Under the pieces are notes generated by a model, which saw nothing but the letters and a program-made list of their open reading frames with translations, was not told the DNA's origin and did no database searches. From Paenibacillus sp. SYP-B4298 (GTDB lineage Bacteria > Bacillota > Bacilli > Paenibacillales > Paenibacillaceae), in assembly GCF_027627475.1 (NCBI RefSeq), contig NZ_CP115484.1, positions 4,720,501 to 4,784,500 of the forward strand: 64,000 nucleotides of DNA, given 5' to 3'. The position numbers and the translations under genes were made by a program. Shown here in pieces: positions 58,908 through 64,000 of the stretch (position 1 is the first letter of the stretch; each line of letters starts with the position of its first letter).

Positions 58908-60305
58908 TTAGACAATACTTTTTATTCTAGTTACAAATTGAATTATATGTCTTTTGTTATATATAACCAAAAATATTAAACTGAATAAAGAAATGAAGAA
59001 TGTATACAAGAAAGATAAATTTATGAAAACGAACGAATTAAAAACAAATAAACAAAACAACAAATTCACTGGTAACCATTTAACTTGAAACATCAAAAAC
59101 TTCTTCACTAAAAAATATCTTGATATCATCATAGTAAATGCTCCTAGCAATTGACCAATAAGGATAGCGTATATTCCCAAAAAATTAATACACAAGTAAG
59201 AAATTAAAATGGTGACAATCGCACCTGCAATCGTTGTTGTAAAAATATACTTTGTTTTGTTAACTGCTTGAAGAGCAGATCCTATATTACTTGACATTGT
59301 CATTGTTATTATATATATAAGTAACCATGGGATATATTCAAAAGAATCGAAATATGGTGTATTCCGAATAAAATAATAGAATAAATAAGAAATCGGCAGA
59401 AAAAACAAAATAGCGCTTTGAAAAAGTGCGAACAAATTCCCGATGGTCTTAGAGAAATTTTCACCAAATTTTTTATCATTAACAGAAGTAATTGCGTTTT
59501 CAATAACAGCCATATTTATGACAGACCCTACTACGCCTATCATAAAAGCTAACCTATTAGCAAAGGCATACAATCCATTGACACTTGGACTTATGTTGTT
59601 TACTATAATGTACTTACCGAAGCCTAAAAAGAACCACATTACTGATAGATTAAGCATCATAGGTATTGAATAAACAAGCATTTTCTTTAGTTCCGTTATT
59701 TTAATATATTCTCGTTTTAGTTTGATTAAAGTTCCCATTTTAAATTCTATTATTATCATTATACTCAGTTGACTGACTATAAATGATATATACAAGGCGT
59801 CTACTCCCCAATGTAGTCCTATTAACAGAATTAATGTAAGAGTTAAGTTAATTATTGCGCTAATTACACCTGAATATACATACACTAAATCCCTAGACAT
59901 AGATCTTGCATAGTATTGCCAAATCTGGGCTAGGCCAGTTGAAATAATGATTAAAGCTATATATGATATTTCTTTAAAATCCCTAGCATCTAAAAAGAAT
60001 AGCAGCATTAAACCTAATAAGATCAAACCAGAAACGACCAAGGAAAAACATAATGATGTTGATAAATAGATTATTCTTTCCCTATCATTTTCTTTAGACA
60101 ATATGAACTTTAATATAGCTTCCCAAATGGCAAAAAACATAAATGGAGTTACTAAGTTAGCAAGTGTGAGACTATAGTCGAAACGCCCTAACTCTTCAGC
60201 GGTAACAGAAAAAGCATATATAGGAATTAATAAGACAGAAATAAATTTAGATGACAAATTACCAATAAAATAAACGAAACTCTTTCGAACGATTCCACTC
60301 CCCAT
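58908..60305 (-). CDS. Wzx-type polysaccharide flippase
   Basis: A 465-residue protein with about 12 hydrophobic helices, of the MATE/Wzx superfamily. It opens KSFVYFIGNLSSKFISVLLIPIY, typical of O-antigen flippases. It moves lipid-linked repeat units across the membrane. It is AT-rich, as are all genes from here to the right edge. Confidence 0.9.
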   Translation of the reverse strand: MGSGIVRKSFVYFIGNLSSKFISVLLIPIYAFSVTAEELGRFDYSLTLANLVTPFMFFAIWEAILKFILSKENDRERIIYLSTSLCFSLVVSGLILLGLMLLFFLDARDFKEISYIALIIISTGLAQIWQYYARSMSRDLVYVYSGVISAIINLTLTLILLIGLHWGVDALYISFIVSQLSIMIIIEFKMGTLIKLKREYIKITELKKMLVYSIPMMLNLSVMWFFLGFGKYIIVNNISPSVNGLYAFANRLAFMIGVVGSVINMAVIENAITSVNDKKFGENFSKTIGNLFALFQSAILFFLPISYLFYYFIRNTPYFDSFEYIPWLLIYIITMTMSSNIGSALQAVNKTKYIFTTTIAGAIVTILISYLCINFLGIYAILIGQLLGAFTMMISRYFLVKKFLMFQVKWLPVNLLFCLFVFNSFVFINLSFLYTFFISLFSLIFLVIYNKRHIIQFVTRIKSIV

Positions 60306-60337
60306 ATAAATATCATCCTAACTATGTAACTTACTTT

Positions 60338-60853
60338 TTAAGAGTGCTTGATTTTATTGAATCCATAGGCCACCGCATTGGATTCAACATTTCTACTAAT
60401 GAAGGAGTTGGCACCTATCACCGCATTCTCTCCAATTAAAACCCCCCCGACAATCTTTGCGCCAGCATAAATAATTACGTTATCACCAATAGTAGGATAT
60501 GCCCCGTTCTTTAATCCTAAAGTAACCTGCTGATATAAATTTGTATTCTCACCTATAACTACATTGTCTCCTATAACGATCCCATTGAGATGATGAAAAA
60601 CGATACCCGAGCCTATTTTACTGTTTAATCCAATTTCAACACCATACTTTTTTATATTCCCATTCCTTATTATTACAGAGATTATTTTAAATAATCTAAA
60701 CTTACTTTCCCACATATACTTTTGTAATCTATATCTCACTACTACTCTAAAAGATAAATTCAAAAAATATTCTTTAAAAAACATTACTAAGCTGATTTTT
60801 TTTTGATAATGTCGGTGGAAATCTGCAGAAATGACCTTCGTTAAATTTTGCAA
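60338..60853 (-). CDS. Serine acetyltransferase-like hexapeptide acyltransferase
   Basis: A 171-residue left-handed beta-helix protein, with HHLNGIVIGDNVVIGENTNLYQQVTLG and GAKIVGGVLIGENAVIGANSF. It resembles CysE-like acyltransferases found in EPS loci, which O-acetylate sugars. The N-terminal 60 residues are helical. The start is TTG 60853 with AGGAG seven bases upstream. Confidence 0.85.
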   Translation of the reverse strand: MQNLTKVISADFHRHYQKKISLVMFFKEYFLNLSFRVVVRYRLQKYMWESKFRLFKIISVIIRNGNIKKYGVEIGLNSKIGSGIVFHHLNGIVIGDNVVIGENTNLYQQVTLGLKNGAYPTIGDNVIIYAGAKIVGGVLIGENAVIGANSFISRNVESNAVAYGFNKIKHS

Positions 60854-60887
60854 GTATATCTCCTGCTTTCAACTAAAAACTAAAATT

Positions 60888-61883
60888 TTAAATTTTATTT
60901 TCAAAGTACCACGCATCTTTTACCATATCGCTAATTGTTAGCTTTGTTTTCCAGCCAAGTTCATTCGCTGCTTTAGATACATCCGCATAGCAAACTGCAA
61001 TGTCTCCCGGCCTTCTTTCCACTATTTCACAACAAATCTTAACACCATTAACTCTTTCAAAAGTATGTACTAATTCTAATACGGAAGTTCCTTGACCCGT
61101 TCCAAGATTATATATATGAGTTCCTCTCTTTAATCTTTCAATTGCTGCAACATGTCCTTCGGCTAAATCTACTACATGAATATAATCTCGAACCGCCGTT
61201 CCGTCATTTGTAGGGTAATCATTACCGAAAATCTTTAATTTATCATACAGACCTTTTGCTACTTTTGTAATAATTGGCATAATATTATTAGGATTACCTT
61301 TAGGAAGTTCTCCTATTAGTCCACTTTTATGAGCCCCTACTGGGTTAAAGTATCTTAATATAGAAACAGAAAAATTAGGATTTGAATTAGAAATATCCAT
61401 TAAAATTCGCTCGCTCATCATCTTGGTGTAGCCATATGGATTAATAGGTGGTAATAATTCCATATTTTCAACGAATGGTACTGTATTTTCACCATAAACA
61501 GTGGCCGATGAGCTAAATATTAAATTAAATACTCCATATTTTCCACATGCTTTAGCTATATTCAAGGTACTAAGAATATTATTATAATAATATTTCAAAG
61601 GATCAATAACAGATTCTCCTACTGCTTTTAAGCCTGCAAAGTGAATCACTGCGTCTAAATCATAATTAGAAAATATTTTATCTATCATTAATTCATCAGT
61701 AACATCAACTTCATGAAATTGAATTTTTTTATTTGTAATGTATTCAATTTTTCCTACTATATCCTTTTTGCTATTGATAAAATTATCTAAAACAATAACC
61801 TTGTGACCTGCCTCGAGTAAGCTTACACAGGTATGTGCTCCTATGTATCCTGTACCTCCAGTAACTAGAATATTAATCACCAT
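60888..61883 (-). CDS. galE: UDP-glucose 4-epimerase
   Basis: A 331-residue GalE with VTGGTGYIGAHTCVSLLEAGH, YGYTKMMSER Tyr-Lys pair, YFNPVGAHKSGLIGE and AVRDYIHVVDLAEGHVAA. It interconverts UDP-glucose and UDP-galactose. The start may be ATG 61883 or the next GTG codon, both close to GAGGTG. Confidence 0.94.
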   Translation of the reverse strand: MVINILVTGGTGYIGAHTCVSLLEAGHKVIVLDNFINSKKDIVGKIEYITNKKIQFHEVDVTDELMIDKIFSNYDLDAVIHFAGLKAVGESVIDPLKYYYNNILSTLNIAKACGKYGVFNLIFSSSATVYGENTVPFVENMELLPPINPYGYTKMMSERILMDISNSNPNFSVSILRYFNPVGAHKSGLIGELPKGNPNNIMPIITKVAKGLYDKLKIFGNDYPTNDGTAVRDYIHVVDLAEGHVAAIERLKRGTHIYNLGTGQGTSVLELVHTFERVNGVKICCEIVERRPGDIAVCYADVSKAANELGWKTKLTISDMVKDAWYFENKI

Positions 61884-61903
61884 TCACCTCGTCCTGTATT
61901 TTA

Positions 61904-62920
61904 TTACCTTTTAAAAAATATTCTCAATACAGGGTATATTGGAGCCAAATATTTTTTTATAGTAAACATACTTGACTTCCCCCCTAATCCTTTCATATCA
62001 CGTAACCTATACATTCTATCAGTATCTCTCGCGTAAACATAAAGAATCCTATCAAAATTTCTAGAAAGAATATATCTTAACTCTTCTGAGTTAAAAATCC
62101 TTTTTTGTTTGTTTACTTCAATAAGTTTAAGATACAGAGATCTTATCTCATTGATCTCTTCGATACTTGAAGATGGTATACTTGAGCAGCTTTGGAGAAA
62201 CAAGAAAGAAGTCTCATCGTCAATATCTATCAACTTACTTAACATATTTAACCTTGCATAATTCGCAGAAGAACACTGACTATTTTTACTTACTTTTGTA
62301 ACTTGGTTTTTATGAACTCGATATTTAAGTAGCGGCTCACTAATATTTTGAAACCTAGATTTCCAGATCAACCTTGACCACAACTCATAATCTTGCGCCG
62401 CTCTGTGACTTTCGTCATAACTAAACCGTTTTAACAACGAGGCTCGAATCATAACAGATGAATGGACCATTGGGTTTTCCAGCAACATCCTAGCATGAAT
62501 TTGTTCGTGAGTTTCAGGCCATTTTGTTTTCGATTCATATTCCCCGAAACAAAAAGCATTCGCCCCCACTACCCCAATGTCTTGGTTCCCCTCCATAAAC
62601 CTCACTTGTTTCTCCAATCGAGTATTTAACGAGATATCATCTGCGTCCATTCTTGCAATATATTGTCCTTTTGAAATATCAATAGCAATATTCAAACTTT
62701 TGGTTAATCCATAATTGCTCTGATTCTTCACAAAAATTATTCTTTTATCACCATAACCTCTTATAGTATTCTCTATTTCTGTAGTAGTAGATGCATCATC
62801 AATAATTATAAATTCAAAAAAACCATAAGATTGGTTTAAAATACTCTGTATTGATTCTTTCAGAAACTCTAGTTTTGTATTATATACTGACATTATCACT
62901 GATACAAAAGGAGCACTCAT
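61904..62920 (-). CDS. Family 2 glycosyltransferase
   Basis: A 338-residue GT2 enzyme with VSVIMSVYNTKLEFLKESIQSIL, FIIIDDAST and the DxD motif ARMDADDIS. The acceptor-binding part WPETHEQIHARMLLENPMVHSSVMIR follows. It adds one sugar to the lipid-linked repeat. Only one glycosyltransferase is visible, so further ones must lie to the right of the window. Confidence 0.92.
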   Translation of the reverse strand: MSAPFVSVIMSVYNTKLEFLKESIQSILNQSYGFFEFIIIDDASTTTEIENTIRGYGDKRIIFVKNQSNYGLTKSLNIAIDISKGQYIARMDADDISLNTRLEKQVRFMEGNQDIGVVGANAFCFGEYESKTKWPETHEQIHARMLLENPMVHSSVMIRASLLKRFSYDESHRAAQDYELWSRLIWKSRFQNISEPLLKYRVHKNQVTKVSKNSQCSSANYARLNMLSKLIDIDDETSFLFLQSCSSIPSSSIEEINEIRSLYLKLIEVNKQKRIFNSEELRYILSRNFDRILYVYARDTDRMYRLRDMKGLGGKSSMFTIKKYLAPIYPVLRIFFKR

Positions 62921-62927
62921 AATAATA

Positions 62928-64000
62928 TTACCTTCTAACATGACTTTTTTTACTGGCATCGATAAATACTTTAATTACGACAGGCACTAATAATGCGAAC
63001 ATTAAATTACGCGGGATAGTGGAGAGGGAATCTCTTACAGTCCATAAAATAGTATTGAAAGCTATTGCGTACAGCCCAAATTTGAAAAATTCTTTTCTTT
63101 TCAAGGCTTTTTCTGCCGCTAATGATAACAGTGCGATTGCTCCTCCAATAAAAGCTGATACAAAAACTCCGAAATCACCAAAGTTATAATATAATTCCCC
63201 AATGAAACTTCCGCCTATACCCGGAAAATGTCTAGCTAAGATGACATTAGGATAGGCAGACTGTACGATGTCATTAAGAAACCCATTTATATTAGGTAAT
63301 AGAGTTACTAGTGAATATACATAGCTTTTTCCATATCCATAATCTATCGTTTGGGGGACAAAATCAATAAAAAGTTGTGTAGTAATGAGTGTACTTCCAA
63401 ATTCATTTATTGATGAAATAATTGGGTTTCTATTAATCAGAAAGTCCCATACATTCGATAAATTAAATGATCGAGTAGATTCCCTATATAATACAGTTAA
63501 TGATGATAGTGTAAGTAAAACTATACCTGAAGTTAATAGTAATGACAATTTAGCTAAAGATAAATTCTTATAAACCTTATAATATATATAAACTAAAATT
63601 ACAAGATAAATAATTTCGTATCCTCTTAATCCAGTCACAGCCACTTTCAATAAGCTGTAAGATATATTAGATAATACAAGAATAACAAAAATAGATTTTT
63701 TGTCTTTATAACCAATGATAAGCAGTATCATCCCTACCTTGAAAAGTCTCGCCATGTCATCAGTGATGCCATAATTCACATCTAACTGGCGAATTCCGAT
63801 ATATCCATTAGTCATACCCTGGATGATATATGCTGAATCAAATTTATAAATAAAATAAGATGATATTATTAAAACAATAAGACCTGTAATCCTACTTACT
63901 TTTAACCCCGACTTCTCACGCTCTAGTAAGATAGTTTCGTCAACTTCTTCGTCTTTATATCTGGTATTAAAAATGTATTGAGCACCCATATTAAATAAAA
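62928..64000 (-). CDS. Wzy-type polysaccharide polymerase, N-terminus cut by window edge
   Basis: At least 353 residues with many hydrophobic helices and a long outside loop (RNPIISSINEFGSTLITTQLFIDFVPQ to LARHFPGIGGSFIGELYYNFGDFG) as in O-antigen polymerases. The first Met in view (63989) has no ribosome site and is followed by a soluble stretch, with open frame to the edge, so the true start with further helices lies beyond 64000. Confidence 0.82.
   Translation of the reverse strand, partial: LFNMGAQYIFNTRYKDEEVDETILLEREKSGLKVSRITGLIVLIISSYFIYKFDSAYIIQGMTNGYIGIRQLDVNYGITDDMARLFKVGMILLIIGYKDKKSIFVILVLSNISYSLLKVAVTGLRGYEIIYLVILVYIYYKVYKNLSLAKLSLLLTSGIVLLTLSSLTVLYRESTRSFNLSNVWDFLINRNPIISSINEFGSTLITTQLFIDFVPQTIDYGYGKSYVYSLVTLLPNINGFLNDIVQSAYPNVILARHFPGIGGSFIGELYYNFGDFGVFVSAFIGGAIALLSLAAEKALKRKEFFKFGLYAIAFNTILWTVRDSLSTIPRNLMFALLVPVVIKVFIDASKKSHVRR

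Overview
The window most likely comes from a Paenibacillus-like member of the Bacillales. The support is AGGAGG-type ribosome-binding sites before nearly every gene, an S-layer (SLH) protein beside a 'stalk' (copper amine oxidase N-terminal type) surface protein, an AraC-controlled sugar ABC system of the kind common in that genus, and roughly 50% GC over most of the window. No rRNA, tRNA, CRISPR array or insertion sequence was seen.

Region 1 (1 to about 38.1 kb, cut by the left edge) is a large biosynthetic gene cluster that I cannot match to a known product. It has no modular PKS or NRPS. It is built from small discrete proteins: seven stand-alone acyl/peptidyl carrier proteins, two AMP-forming ligases, three KASIII-like proteins (only one keeps Cys at the catalytic position), three BtrH-like papain-fold acyltransferase candidates, two FabZ-like hot-dog dehydratases, two SDR reductases, a LysA/BtrK-type PLP decarboxylase, a RidA protein, two small alpha/beta hydrolases (one without its nucleophile Ser) and an acyl-CoA dehydrogenase-like flavoprotein. 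Tailoring and unusual enzymes are two methyltransferases, one complete and one partial phytanoyl-CoA-type dioxygenase, a VOC protein, an argininosuccinate synthase homologue, a QueD/6-pyruvoyltetrahydropterin synthase homologue, an SHMT-like PLP enzyme, a rifampin-phosphotransferase-like enzyme, a degenerate agarase-like barrel, two glycosyltransferases and a NodU-type carbamoyltransferase. A three-gene ABC-2 exporter and a pentapeptide-repeat protein may provide export and immunity. Most genes lie on the minus strand in tightly coupled operons; four plus-strand insertions divide them. Convergent ends share long, near-perfect hairpin terminators. The likely product is an amino-acid-derived acyl chain assembled on carrier proteins, then glycosylated, methylated and carbamoylated. 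This is inference.

Region 2 (38.4 to 41.8 kb) holds a lipoprotein alkaline phosphatase divergent from the cluster (possibly part of it), a DUF72 protein and an unassigned membrane-anchored protein.

Region 3 (42.1 to 49.15 kb) is a sugar-acid uptake and catabolism locus: a divergent AraC regulator, a CUT1 ABC importer (two permeases and a lipoprotein binding protein), YiaK-type 2,3-diketo-L-gulonate reductase, a YhcH/YiaL protein and a zinc alcohol dehydrogenase. A conserved 27-bp sequence lies at both promoter regions and a candidate CcpA site lies in the importer leader.

Region 4 (49.3 to 55.4 kb) contains a decayed DUF72 fragment, a 1284-residue SLH protein, and two surface/membrane proteins that share a Cys-containing C-terminal helical domain.

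Region 5 (55.5 to 64 kb, cut by the right edge) is an exopolysaccharide operon read leftward: polymerase (partial), family 2 glycosyltransferase, galE, serine-acetyltransferase-like protein, flippase, UDP-glucose dehydrogenase, UDP-glucuronate 4-epimerase and galU. The part from about 58.8 kb rightward is markedly AT-rich and looks horizontally acquired, whereas the nucleotide-sugar genes to its left match the host base composition more closely.
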